Positions 27,735 through 35,678 of a stretch of 64,000 nt of DNA are shown piece by piece. A model generated the notes under the pieces. That model searched no databases. It was not told the DNA's origin and was given only the letters and a program-made list of their open reading frames with translations. Position 1 is the stretch's first letter. The number at the start of each line of letters is the position of its first letter. The DNA is from Rhizobium sp. BK650 (lineage in GTDB: Bacteria; Pseudomonadota; Alphaproteobacteria; Rhizobiales; Rhizobiaceae). The DNA lies in assembly GCF_014195325.1 (NCBI RefSeq), contig NZ_JACIBK010000005.1, positions 186,001 to 250,000 on the forward strand, read 5' to 3'. A program made the position numbers and the translations under genes.

Positions 27735-27839
27735 GACAGAGGTCGATCCGGTTCCCTGCCGGATCGGCCTCACCCATCGATACAGAGCTCCACTCCTGTA
27801 GATGGCTACGGCCCGTCCTCACCAGAGGACGGGCTTTTT
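27735..27839 (+). ncRNA. Candidate trans-acting small RNA with three hairpins
   Basis: Between the porin terminator and the DoxX gene lies a compact stretch that folds almost completely. Hairpin 1 has a 13-bp stem at 27739-27771 with loop TTCCCTG. Hairpin 2 pairs CCATC with GATGG and TACAG with CTGTA (27774-27805), with a two-base bulge and loop AGCTCCACTC. Hairpin 3 is a perfect 10-bp terminator with a T5 tail. Exposed pyrimidine-rich loops containing UCCC and CUCC can pair with ribosome-binding sites, as in several rhizobial sRNAs. The 5' end is not determined and no clear promoter is seen, so processing from the porin transcript is also possible. I cannot assign it to a named family. Confidence 0.65.
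27811..27839 (+). terminator. Rho-independent terminator of the candidate small RNA
   Basis: Perfect ten-base arms GCCCGTCCTC (27811-27820) and GAGGACGGGC (27825-27834), loop ACCA, then TTTTT. No protein gene ends just upstream; the porin already has its own terminator 115 bases earlier. Confidence 0.88.
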
Positions 27840-28109
27840 CATTGCGCGATTTCGAAGTTGTCGACGCCAGACCTCAGAGCGCCGCGCACCCGTTCGGACG
27901 CGCAAGGATGCTCTAACCATTTGAATCTACGCGTCAGGCTTTCCGAAAATGGACGCCGATTTTCGAGCCGATGCCGTGGGCCAGGATACGCTTTCGCAAA
28001 AAGGCACCTCGCCCATGCCTCCACTTCAAACCAAGGTAGCAGATTCCGCACGGGTCAAAGCAGGAAGACCGGCGGTCGGCCTTGGCGATTTCAAGTCCGG
28101 AACTTGAGC

Positions 28110-28484
28110 TTAACCGATATCCAACGGCAGCAGCTGACGCAGCCTCGGCTCACGCAGATAAAGGCCGCCCCAGGCGGCAAGGCCAAGAAGCAGGCAAACG
28201 ATTTGCGGAGGAGTAAAAAATTCTCCAAGACGGAAATGTGTGCAGATCGCGCCACCCAAAAAACCAGTCACAAGTATCGCGCCGAGGAAGGCCGTCCTTG
28301 GAACCGCATAAAGGACTGCGCAGATCGCAATGATAACGCCGAGCGTCGGGGCGAGATTCGCGGAAAAACCAGTTGCTTCCATCTCACCGCGTATGAAATT
28401 AGGCGCAAAGAGATTAGTGGCTGCGTCGGCAACAAGCAGAACGACGACCACTGCAGACAAAATTCGCCCAATCCAGATAGACAT
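28110..28484 (-). CDS. DoxX-family small membrane protein
   Basis: Predicted inner-membrane protein of 124 aa with four hydrophobic segments (GRILSAVVVVLLVADAA, PTLGVIIAICAVLYAVP, AFLGAILVTGFLGGAICTH and QIVCLLLGLAAWGGLYL). The pattern matches the DoxX-like family, whose roles in rhizobia are not defined. The ATG at 28484 is preceded by GGGAGGAG seven bases upstream, so it is preferred over the upstream in-frame start. It lies downstream of the TRAP transporter genes but is separated from them by a strong hairpin. Confidence 0.8.
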   Translation of the reverse strand: MSIWIGRILSAVVVVLLVADAATNLFAPNFIRGEMEATGFSANLAPTLGVIIAICAVLYAVPRTAFLGAILVTGFLGGAICTHFRLGEFFTPPQIVCLLLGLAAWGGLYLREPRLRQLLPLDIG

Positions 28485-28530
28485 AGTGCTCCTCCCATTA
28501 CTGGTCACGACATGGCTTATGAGGTCGCTT

Positions 28531-28555
28531 GGATGCTGTCAATCCGACAGCATCC
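28531..28555. other. Perfect 10-bp inverted repeat after the TRAP binding-protein gene
   Basis: Arms GGATGCTGTC (28531-28540) and GACAGCATCC (28546-28555) with a five-base loop. It lies between the TRAP binding-protein stop and the DoxX start on the minus strand. No T-run follows in either direction, so an mRNA stability element is likelier than a simple terminator. Confidence 0.65.
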
Positions 28556-28626
28556 GCGTAGCCAACAGTTGCAGAGCCCGCGCCCGCGAGAGCAACAACA
28601 AGGTGCCAACTCGTCATTCTGGGACC

Positions 28627-29619
28627 TTAAGCCGACTGGATGGCCTTGATGCGATCCAGCCCGCCAACGATGGGAGCGAAATCATCCCAGACCCCCTGGG
28701 CGCCCCTCTGCCACGCCTCGAATGCTTCCGGCTTCAACAGCTTGCCGCCGTTCTTCAGCGAGATTTCCACCGACGCCGCCTCATCATCGACGATGAGTTG
28801 GTTGAAGTAGGCTGCACCCTCGGCGGACGCCTGCTGCAAGACAGCCTTTTGCTCGCCATTCAGTCCATTCCAGAAGGTTGACGAATAATAGATGATGCCA
28901 GATGCCCAGATATGGCCGGTCTCAGTCATGTAGGGCACGACTTCGTAGAGCTTGAAGCCAGCATAGGCCGACTTCGTGAGATCCATCGCGTCGGCAACGC
29001 CCGTTGCCAGCGAATTATAGGTCTCGGTGATGGGAATGCCGATCGGCGTCATGCCGAAGGCGCTCCAGAGCTTGGAGTGCAGCGGACTTTGGATGACACG
29101 GATGCGCTTGCCCTTAAGCTGTTCAGGGCGCGTGACCGGCTCCTTGGTTAGGAGATGACGGGCGCCATAATTGATGAAATCGCCGACGACGAAATTCTGC
29201 GCCTGCAGCTTGCCTTTAAGATCCGCACCAATATCTCCGCTGACGGTGCGACGGACATGATCGGCGTCGCGAAACAGGAAGGGAAGATCGAGGATCTGCA
29301 GTTCCGGCACCCAGCCAGAGAGCGACGAGACTGTCGAAAGGCTGGCATGGATGGAGCCGAGGCGAACACCTTCGGCCACTTCCTTTTCGCCTCCGAGCGC
29401 ACCGCTCTTGACGATGTTGAACTTGAACTGGCCAGGCAGCTTGGCTTCAACCAGCTCGCCGATCTTAAGCCAGATCTTGGTCTCCGGTTTGTCGTCGCCG
29501 AGCAGCGAAGCAATGGTAATCGTCGTCGTTCGAGCGGCAGCCTTACGGACCAAGGCTGGTGCGGCAAGCGCTATCCCAGCGATCGCGGCGGCTTTCAGGA
29601 AGGTGCGTCGTTTGTCCAT
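28627..29619 (-). CDS. TRAP transporter substrate-binding protein, DctP family
   Basis: Periplasmic solute receptor of a TRAP transporter, 330 aa. The N-terminus carries a twin-arginine motif (KRRTFLKAA), suggesting export by the Tat pathway in folded form. The DctP core is visible in FKFNIVKSGALGGEKEVAEG, LKGKRIRVIQSPLHSKLWS and MTPIGIPITETYNSLATGVAD, the last containing the region that contacts the ligand carboxylate. It follows the fused permease gene after 17 bases. The ligand is likely a carboxylate or sugar acid; not identifiable by eye. Confidence 0.9.
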   Translation of the reverse strand: MDKRRTFLKAAAIAGIALAAPALVRKAAARTTTITIASLLGDDKPETKIWLKIGELVEAKLPGQFKFNIVKSGALGGEKEVAEGVRLGSIHASLSTVSSLSGWVPELQILDLPFLFRDADHVRRTVSGDIGADLKGKLQAQNFVVGDFINYGARHLLTKEPVTRPEQLKGKRIRVIQSPLHSKLWSAFGMTPIGIPITETYNSLATGVADAMDLTKSAYAGFKLYEVVPYMTETGHIWASGIIYYSSTFWNGLNGEQKAVLQQASAEGAAYFNQLIVDDEAASVEISLKNGGKLLKPEAFEAWQRGAQGVWDDFAPIVGGLDRIKAIQSA

Positions 29620-29636
29620 TGATCGGGTCCTGTCTA

Positions 29637-31466
29637 TTAGAAGATGATCGCCCAAACGCAGAGGATTGCGAGTGAGACGAGAAGCGCAAGCAGATAGGGA
29701 ACGACCGCTTTGAAAAGCGCGGAGGCCGGAATGCGCGTCACGCCGCTGACGACGAAGATCAGCATGCCGAGCGGCGGCGTCAGGCCGTGGACCATCAGAT
29801 TGACGACGATGATGACACCAAAATGGATGGGATCGATGCCGGCGGCGACGGCTGCGGGCAGAAGGATCGGCCCAAAAAGCAGGATGGCAGCGCCGATATC
29901 GAGAACGAGCCCGACGACGAGCAGGATGATGTTCGACAGCAGGATCACGGCAAGTGCGCTGCCGCCGAGAGCCGTCGTCAGGCCGGAAATCAGGCCCGAA
30001 ACATCGTCTACGGCCAACAGGAAGGCAAAGGGGCCGGCCGTGCCAATCAGCAGACCGATCGCAGCAGCTTCGACCGCCGCCTGCCGGAAGGCCGCATAAA
30101 GCGAGCACACTCCAAGCCGCGCCCCAATGGCGAGCAGGAAAGTATAAAAGGCGGCAAGGGCCGCGGCCTCCGTCGTCGTAACGATGCCGATGCGTATACC
30201 GACGACGACGATGACACCGAGACCGAAGGCGGGGATCGCCTGAACGGCCGACTGCCAGCGTTGCGCCGACGTGGCCAATGGCAAAGGTGACTGGTCGCGA
30301 ACCGTCAGATGGATCGCGACAGCAAGGCAAATGGCCATTAGACCACCAGCGAAGAAACCTCCGACCAGCAAGGACCCAACCGAAAGATTGGTGGCGGTTG
30401 CCAGGATCAGAAAGGCGATCGACGGTGGAATGACGTTATCGAGCACCGAAGTCGCCGCGATGATCGCCGCAGCCTTGGCGGGCGGATAGCCGTGGCGAAC
30501 GAGTTCCGGCTGGAAGGTCGATGCACCGAACGCCGCATTGGCAACCGAGGAACCGGAGGCACCGGAAAAGAGCACGCTGGTCAGCAGCGTCGTCTGGGCG
30601 AGACCGGCGCGGCGATGACCGACCATGGCCGCGGCAAACCGGACGAGTTGGTTGGCAACACCTGATGCTGTCAGCAGACCGCCTGCAAGCAGGAAGAAAG
30701 GGATGGCGAGCAGAAGAAATTTAGAGATGCCGGTCACTGTCGAGGAGACGATCGCCGGCTCCGGCAGGCTGCTGCCAAAGGCGATTACGACATAGGCAGC
30801 AGCCAGAAAGGCATGAGGCAGCGGAGCGGCAAGAACCAGGCCGATCGCCGCAATCAGGCCAAGAAAGATACTGGGCGGCCAGTCGATTTCGGTCGAGACA
30901 AGCGGAATGCTTGCATAAAGCGCGGCTCCCATCGCAAGGGAAGAAAGAACCGGCCGTATCTTACCTTCCGCGATGCGTTGCAACAGAAGAACGACGAGGA
31001 TCAGCGCGCCGCCGGCACCCAAAAATCCGAAGCGGATCCATTCCGGCACGCCAAGCGTCGGCGAGATACCGCCGAGCATCGCCATGATCTCGCTGCCACC
31101 GAAACTGAGGATAAGGCCTGAGAGCACCGTGAAGACATCGGCAGCGACCTCTATTGCGGGGTGCACCCGCTCCGGCATCATCTTCACGAAGACATCCAGA
31201 CGCATGGCGAGCGCACTGTTGAGGCTGAGTGGCGCGCCGAGCGCGATCAGCAACACATGCAGCCAGATGCCGAGGTCTTCCGCACCGATGAAGCCGGCCG
31301 CGAAGAAATAGCGCATGCAGACCGTAGCCAGTACCGTGCAGAGCAGTACGGCGAGCACCGACGCGGCAGCCACGCCGAGGACCGCTTCGCTTGCCTTCAG
31401 AATGCGGGCTGCGAGCCCGCGTCCCGTTGTCTCCTGTTGACCCGGATGAAATTCGCTGGCTGCCAC
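29637..31466 (-). CDS. Fused TRAP transporter permease (DctQ-DctM)
   Basis: Inner-membrane protein of 609 aa joining the small (DctQ, about residues 25-170) and large (DctM, about 180-609) TRAP permeases. The DctQ part contains CMRYFFAAGFIGAEDLGIW; the DctM part has NQLVRFAAAMVGHRRAGLAQ, GASGSSVANAA, PPSIAFLILATATNLSVG and PPLGMLIFVVSGV. DctM drives sodium-coupled uptake and DctQ supports it. Fusion of the two occurs naturally in some TRAP systems. Translation starts at GTG 31466 with AAGGAAG upstream. Its binding protein is the next gene. Confidence 0.92.
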   Translation of the reverse strand: MAASEFHPGQQETTGRGLAARILKASEAVLGVAAASVLAVLLCTVLATVCMRYFFAAGFIGAEDLGIWLHVLLIALGAPLSLNSALAMRLDVFVKMMPERVHPAIEVAADVFTVLSGLILSFGGSEIMAMLGGISPTLGVPEWIRFGFLGAGGALILVVLLLQRIAEGKIRPVLSSLAMGAALYASIPLVSTEIDWPPSIFLGLIAAIGLVLAAPLPHAFLAAAYVVIAFGSSLPEPAIVSSTVTGISKFLLLAIPFFLLAGGLLTASGVANQLVRFAAAMVGHRRAGLAQTTLLTSVLFSGASGSSVANAAFGASTFQPELVRHGYPPAKAAAIIAATSVLDNVIPPSIAFLILATATNLSVGSLLVGGFFAGGLMAICLAVAIHLTVRDQSPLPLATSAQRWQSAVQAIPAFGLGVIVVVGIRIGIVTTTEAAALAAFYTFLLAIGARLGVCSLYAAFRQAAVEAAAIGLLIGTAGPFAFLLAVDDVSGLISGLTTALGGSALAVILLSNIILLVVGLVLDIGAAILLFGPILLPAAVAAGIDPIHFGVIIVVNLMVHGLTPPLGMLIFVVSGVTRIPASALFKAVVPYLLALLVSLAILCVWAIIF

Positions 31467-31871
31467 TGCACTTGCTTCCTTGCCGTATGTCAGGCGCTCT
31501 CAATTATGGAGAGGTCGCAATGAATGAGCGTCGACCAGGTGCGTTGCGCGCCTTCGACTCGTCCCTGCTGAGGCGCCAGAACCTTTTCGCCGAAACGATC
31601 GGCTTCCTCAAGCAGCGCCATGCCGGAAAATGAAGGTTTCGACGCCCGCTTTCTGATAGGCCTCAAGCGTGCGCAGCCCTGTCTCGGGCGAAATCGGGAT
31701 CAGGCCGCACGAGGCCGATGCTTGCCGAGAGGGTTGGGGACGACGTTGAGATCATGCGGGGCAGCCAGCTTCAGGCCTGCATGCAAGCGCCGCCATGCGC
31801 GGTCACCGACAGAATCGCTGCGGACGACTTAAGCGTTGATTGGGGGCGGAGCGACGGCGCTCGTCGCCATC
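31467..31871. other. Intergenic region with decayed coding remnants
   Basis: About 400 bases without an intact gene. On the minus strand, 31608-31710 reads ISPETGLRTLEAYQKAGVET followed shortly by a stop, which looks like the C-terminal tail of an enzyme (perhaps a luciferase-like oxidoreductase) without its body. The upstream reading on that strand is out of frame. I regard this as debris of a deleted gene, with low certainty about its identity. Confidence 0.35.
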
Positions 31872-32173
31872 ATCTATGGCAGATGTGGCAGATGGGCGAT
31901 TAGGGCCGACACTCGGCGATGCGCATTACTTTATGACTTATAATGAAGACCATGCGCCCTTTGCCGAGGCGTCTTTTCGCAGCGATACCACCAGGCTTTA
32001 TGAGACGCTCGATGCGCCGCTTCAGGGGCTGGAGCATCTTGTCGGTTATAGTTTCCATCGCTGACACGGCCGTCTGGCCCATGGTTCTTCGCTTCAGACG
32101 CCGCAAAGGCGACCTCAACGACTTCCCGGATGTCCGCCGCTGGTATCTGCAGATCGCCACCGACAACAGGTGA
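31872..32173 (+). pseudogene. Glutathione S-transferase remnant with two frameshifts
   Basis: The C-terminal half of a YfcG/YghU-like glutathione S-transferase can be read only by changing frame twice. LWQMWQMGD (from 31872) ends at a stop; LGPTLGDAHYF continues in another frame through RLYETLDAPLQGLEHLVGYS to a stop at 32062-32064. SIADTAVWPMV and DLNDFPDVRRWYLQI then continue in the first frame to 32173. The motif order matches the family (WQMGGLGP, then the RLY helix, then YSIAD, then FP-RWY). The thioredoxin-like N-terminal domain is missing. The gene is therefore inactivated. Confidence 0.7.
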
Positions 32174-32249
32174 AGTGTGGCTACGAAGTGCCGCACTTCA
32201 CCATTCCGGTTCGGCTGCCGTCTCTAATCTCAAAATGGCTTGGCCGCAA

Positions 32250-32681
32250 CTATCGCGTGAAAAGCAGCCGCATGCGTGCCAGGATACCCTTCACACCTGT
32301 CACGGAGGCTGCCCTCAGATGGCGGGCAACAACACCTGCATCGACCTGTGCTCCGAAATGGCAGGAGCAGACGAGACCATGCAGTTGCCGATCGCTAAGA
32401 TCGAAGAAGCTCTGGGCATCCCCATAAGTATCGCCCTCGAGACCTGAAGCACGCAGCACCGGATCGGCATAGGCCACGGAGATGGGCGATCCGGCAATCC
32501 TCATCATCCCGCGCTGGTCGCGAGGCAGATATTCGGTTTCCCGAAGGGTAACGAGCGAACGCGTAGGATCGCTTTCCAGAAGCTCCGCCCACCGGTTCAA
32601 GCGCTCGGCTCGAGACAGTTGTGGTGTTGTGCGGCTGACTCTGGCTTTAGCCTTGAGCTGGTCGACTGCGTATTGTTCCAT
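32250..32681 (-). CDS. Hypothetical protein downstream of the spoVR gene
   Basis: Predicted soluble protein of 143 aa that I do not recognise. It begins EQYAVDQLKAKARVSRTTP with a basic, probably helical N-terminus and contains RAERLNRWAELLESDP and a cysteine/histidine pair LVCSCHFGAQVD near residue 108. No signal peptide or membrane segment is apparent. It lies 120 bases downstream of the SpoVR-like gene on the same strand and could belong to the prkA-yeaH-spoVR transcript. GGAGG lies in the region just upstream of the ATG at 32681. Codon use looks like that of the neighbours, so it is probably a real gene. Confidence 0.65.
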   Translation of the reverse strand: MEQYAVDQLKAKARVSRTTPQLSRAERLNRWAELLESDPTRSLVTLRETEYLPRDQRGMMRIAGSPISVAYADPVLRASGLEGDTYGDAQSFFDLSDRQLHGLVCSCHFGAQVDAGVVARHLRAASVTGVKGILARMRLLFTR

Positions 32682-32801
32682 AGCGGCCTCCTATTCGGAT
32701 AAATAGACTGCACGCCCCCATTGGAAGGTTGACCTGAACTGCGCTGACTGTCCAATCACGTTTGAAGAACGTTCCTCCTGAATGGGCGCAATCTCACCCG
32801 C

Positions 32802-34367
32802 TCAAGCAAATTCGCTTTGTCGCGAAAACGTTCGCGGATGGGCGACGTGCTTGCGCACGATATTTTCCTTGCTGTCGAGTTCTTCCAGCAGAACGTCATA
32901 GCTCCATAAATCGGCAAGATGCTGCAGAACGAGCTTCAAGTCGTCCTCTTCCAGGAACTCGTCATTGGCCGCCCGATGTTGCAGCAGCAATCTGCGGTCG
33001 CCGGCGAGATCGACATCGACGATTTCGATTGCTGGGTCGGTATGGCCTATGTCGTAGTCGCGAGAGAGCTGCCGGCGGATACGCCTGTAGCCGCGCTCGT
33101 CATGGATCGCCGAAACCAGGATGCCCTCCTCGATCTCAGGATCGTCATGAAGCTGAAACATGCGCCATTGCCGCATGAGGCGTGGGCTGAGGAACTGGCT
33201 GACGAAGCTCTCGTCGCGGTAATTGGCCCAGATATCACGCAATACCGCCATAGCATCGCCTCGTCCGGCAATATCGGGAAACCACTCGCGGTCTTCGGCT
33301 GTCGGATCCTTCACGATACGCTCAATATCCTGCATCATCGCAAAACCGAGGGCGTAGGGATTGAAGCCGGAGAAGCGCCGGTCGTCGAACATCGGCTGGA
33401 AAACGACATTCGTGTGGGATTTCAGAAACTCGAAATAGCTGCCGTCACTGATCTGCCCGCGTTCATGCAGGCGCTGCATAATGTTGTAATGGACGTAGGT
33501 GGCGGTCCCCTCGTTCATCACCTTGGTCTGGCGCTGGGGGTGAAAATACTGGGCGACGTGGCGGACGATGCGCAATATCTCGCGCTGCCAGGAATGCAGC
33601 CGAGGTGCGGATTTTTCAAGAAAGTAGAGAATATTGTCCTGCGGTAAACCCAGTGCGGCCCGCCTGCGTTCCAGATCGCGGTCGGACTTGTTGCGCTTCT
33701 GACCGACAGGTACTGTCCGCCAGAGATCGTTGAAAATCTTCTCCTCGTGGGCGCGGCGCTCCTGCAGCCGCTTTTCTTCCTGCCTCAGGTCAACCTGCGT
33801 CTTGCCGGCATAGCGGTGTACGCCGTGCGACATCAGCGCATGGGCGGCATCCAGCGTTCGCTCGACGGCCACCTCACCGTAACGTTCCTCGCAGCGGGAA
33901 ATATAACCCTTGGCAAAATCGAGATAGTCGAGAATGCCTTCTGCGTCGGTCCAGAGCCTGAAAAGATAGTTGTTCTTGAAGAAATGGTTATGGCCGAAGG
34001 CAGCATGCGCTATGACCAGCGTCTGCATGGTCGCCGAGTTCTCCTCCATGAGATAGGAGATGCACGGCGAGCTGTTGATGACGATCTCATAGGCGAGATC
34101 GCGCATCCCTCGCCGGTAGAATGCTTCGTGATGGGCAAAGTGCTTGCCAAAGGACCAGTGGCGGTAAAAGAGCGGCATTCCGGTCGAAGAATAGGCGTCC
34201 AGCATCTGCTCCGAGGTGATGACCTCGATCTGGTTCGGATAGACATCTAGTCCCAGCTCTCCAAGAGCGATATCCTCACAGGCATCGTGAATGCGCTGCA
34301 GGGTCGGGAAATCCCAGTCAGCGCCTTCAAAAAGCAGCTTTTGCTTATACCCGGTGATGGTCTTCAT
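32802..34367 (-). CDS. SpoVR family protein (YcgB-like)
   Basis: Cytoplasmic protein of 521 aa in the SpoVR/YcgB family, named after a Bacillus cortex-formation gene but widespread in non-spore-formers. Conserved segments include ITSEQMLDAYSSTGMPLFY, HWSFGKHFAHHE, INSSPCISYLMEENS and VMNEGTATYVHYNIM, whose histidines and acidic residues suggest a metal site. Its start overlaps the yeaH-like stop by four bases (ATGA). With PrkA and YeaH it forms a stress and stationary-phase operon conserved from enterobacteria to rhizobia. Biochemical function is unknown. Confidence 0.92.
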   Translation of the reverse strand: MKTITGYKQKLLFEGADWDFPTLQRIHDACEDIALGELGLDVYPNQIEVITSEQMLDAYSSTGMPLFYRHWSFGKHFAHHEAFYRRGMRDLAYEIVINSSPCISYLMEENSATMQTLVIAHAAFGHNHFFKNNYLFRLWTDAEGILDYLDFAKGYISRCEERYGEVAVERTLDAAHALMSHGVHRYAGKTQVDLRQEEKRLQERRAHEEKIFNDLWRTVPVGQKRNKSDRDLERRRAALGLPQDNILYFLEKSAPRLHSWQREILRIVRHVAQYFHPQRQTKVMNEGTATYVHYNIMQRLHERGQISDGSYFEFLKSHTNVVFQPMFDDRRFSGFNPYALGFAMMQDIERIVKDPTAEDREWFPDIAGRGDAMAVLRDIWANYRDESFVSQFLSPRLMRQWRMFQLHDDPEIEEGILVSAIHDERGYRRIRRQLSRDYDIGHTDPAIEIVDVDLAGDRRLLLQHRAANDEFLEEDDLKLVLQHLADLWSYDVLLEELDSKENIVRKHVAHPRTFSRQSEFA

Positions 34368-35641
34368 GTGGTCGGCCCCGCCGCAGCGGTCTTCTTCTGA
34401 AACAAATCGTGAAAAACAGGGAATATCTCGTTCTTACGGCAGACCTTGCGTATGGCGAGCGGAAGTGCTGTGGAGCGGATCTCCTGATAGAGCGTCCACA
34501 GCGGTGACCTTGAAACCGAAGAATCGCCGTCTTCCTCACCGACTTCGATATAGGCGAAGTACTGGCAGACCGGGAGGATTTCATGCTCCAGCAACTGCCC
34601 GGTCAAGGCGCCATCGGAGTAGGAATTGTCGCCATCCGAAGCCTGGGCCGCATAGATGTTCCACTCCGTCGGATCGAAGCGCGCGGCAACGATCGAACGC
34701 ATGGCGGCCAGTGCGCTGGATACCAGCGTGCCGCCCGTCGCGGGGCTGTAGAAGAAGGTCTCCTCATCGACCTCCTCGGCCTTTTCCGTATGCCTGATGA
34801 AGACGATCTCGACCTTTTCATAGCGCTGGGACAGGAAGAGATAAAGGAGCAGGTAAAAGCGCTTGGCGAGATCCTTCATATGTTCGCTCATGGAGCCGGA
34901 AACGTCCATCAGGCAGAACATCACCGCCTTGACGACAGGCTTCGGAACGTTTTCAAAGCGCCGGTAGCGCACGTCCAGCGGATCGATATAGGGAATGCGC
35001 TTGCTCTTGAGGATCAGCGCCTTAAGGCGCTCCTCCAAGACGAGGCGCTCTTCTGCGTTGTCACAGTCTTCGATCTGCTTCTGAAGCGCCTCGATTTCCT
35101 CTGCCTTCGGGCGGTGAAGCGCAAGGCGTCGCATCATGGCAAGGCGAGTCGTACGACCAACGGCGATATTGGAAGGGGAACCGGAGACGGAGAAACCGGC
35201 CCGTTGCGGCGTCACCTCCTCGGTTTCGCTCAACTTACGTTTGGCGAGATCAGGCAGTTCCAGATCATCGAGGAAGATGTTGAGAAATTCCTTCCGAGTG
35301 AGCACAAAACGAAAGCCATCCTCGCCATCGCCCTCTCCTGCCTCCTTCGACCGGCCACCCCCGGATGCCGGTGGCCGCTTGATAAGATCGCCTTCGACGA
35401 ATTTCTGATTACCCGGAAGGATGCGGTCCTGAATTCCGCCCCCACCCCGGTGAAAGCCGGGTTCGGCCATACCGCCGATCGGAAGAGTGACTTCGCCGCC
35501 ATCCAGCACATCGCGGATGGAGCGGTTCTGCAAAGATTGTTTTACCGCCTGCTCCACGGCGTCCTTGGCGCGCCGTAGAAACCGTTGTCGATTTTCCAAA
35601 CTTTTACCGCGCGGATTTAGCCGCCGGTCTATGATGTGCAT
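34364..35641 (-). CDS. YeaH/YhbH family protein (DUF444)
   Basis: Cytoplasmic protein of 425 aa with a von Willebrand factor A-like domain; the metal-binding MIDAS-like motif DVSGSMS lies in VKAVMFCLMDVSGSMSEHMK. Other family hallmarks are the N-terminal IIDRRLNPRGKSLENRQRFL and FFYSPATGGTLVSSALAAM. It is encoded between prkA and spoVR homologues, 37 bases after the former and overlapping the latter. The three proteins are thought to work together under starvation or stress; partner contacts are inferred from conserved synteny. Confidence 0.93.
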   Translation of the reverse strand: MHIIDRRLNPRGKSLENRQRFLRRAKDAVEQAVKQSLQNRSIRDVLDGGEVTLPIGGMAEPGFHRGGGGIQDRILPGNQKFVEGDLIKRPPASGGGRSKEAGEGDGEDGFRFVLTRKEFLNIFLDDLELPDLAKRKLSETEEVTPQRAGFSVSGSPSNIAVGRTTRLAMMRRLALHRPKAEEIEALQKQIEDCDNAEERLVLEERLKALILKSKRIPYIDPLDVRYRRFENVPKPVVKAVMFCLMDVSGSMSEHMKDLAKRFYLLLYLFLSQRYEKVEIVFIRHTEKAEEVDEETFFYSPATGGTLVSSALAAMRSIVAARFDPTEWNIYAAQASDGDNSYSDGALTGQLLEHEILPVCQYFAYIEVGEEDGDSSVSRSPLWTLYQEIRSTALPLAIRKVCRKNEIFPVFHDLFQKKTAAAGPTT

Positions 35642-35678
35642 GTTTGCTCCTACATGGGTACTTGCTCGGACGGCCTAC

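Noticed and set aside
27714..28649. Plus-strand open frame of 311 codons across the candidate small RNA and the DoxX gene
   Set aside because: It runs through two strong hairpins and a terminator and opposite a well-supported DoxX gene; the translation has no domain features.
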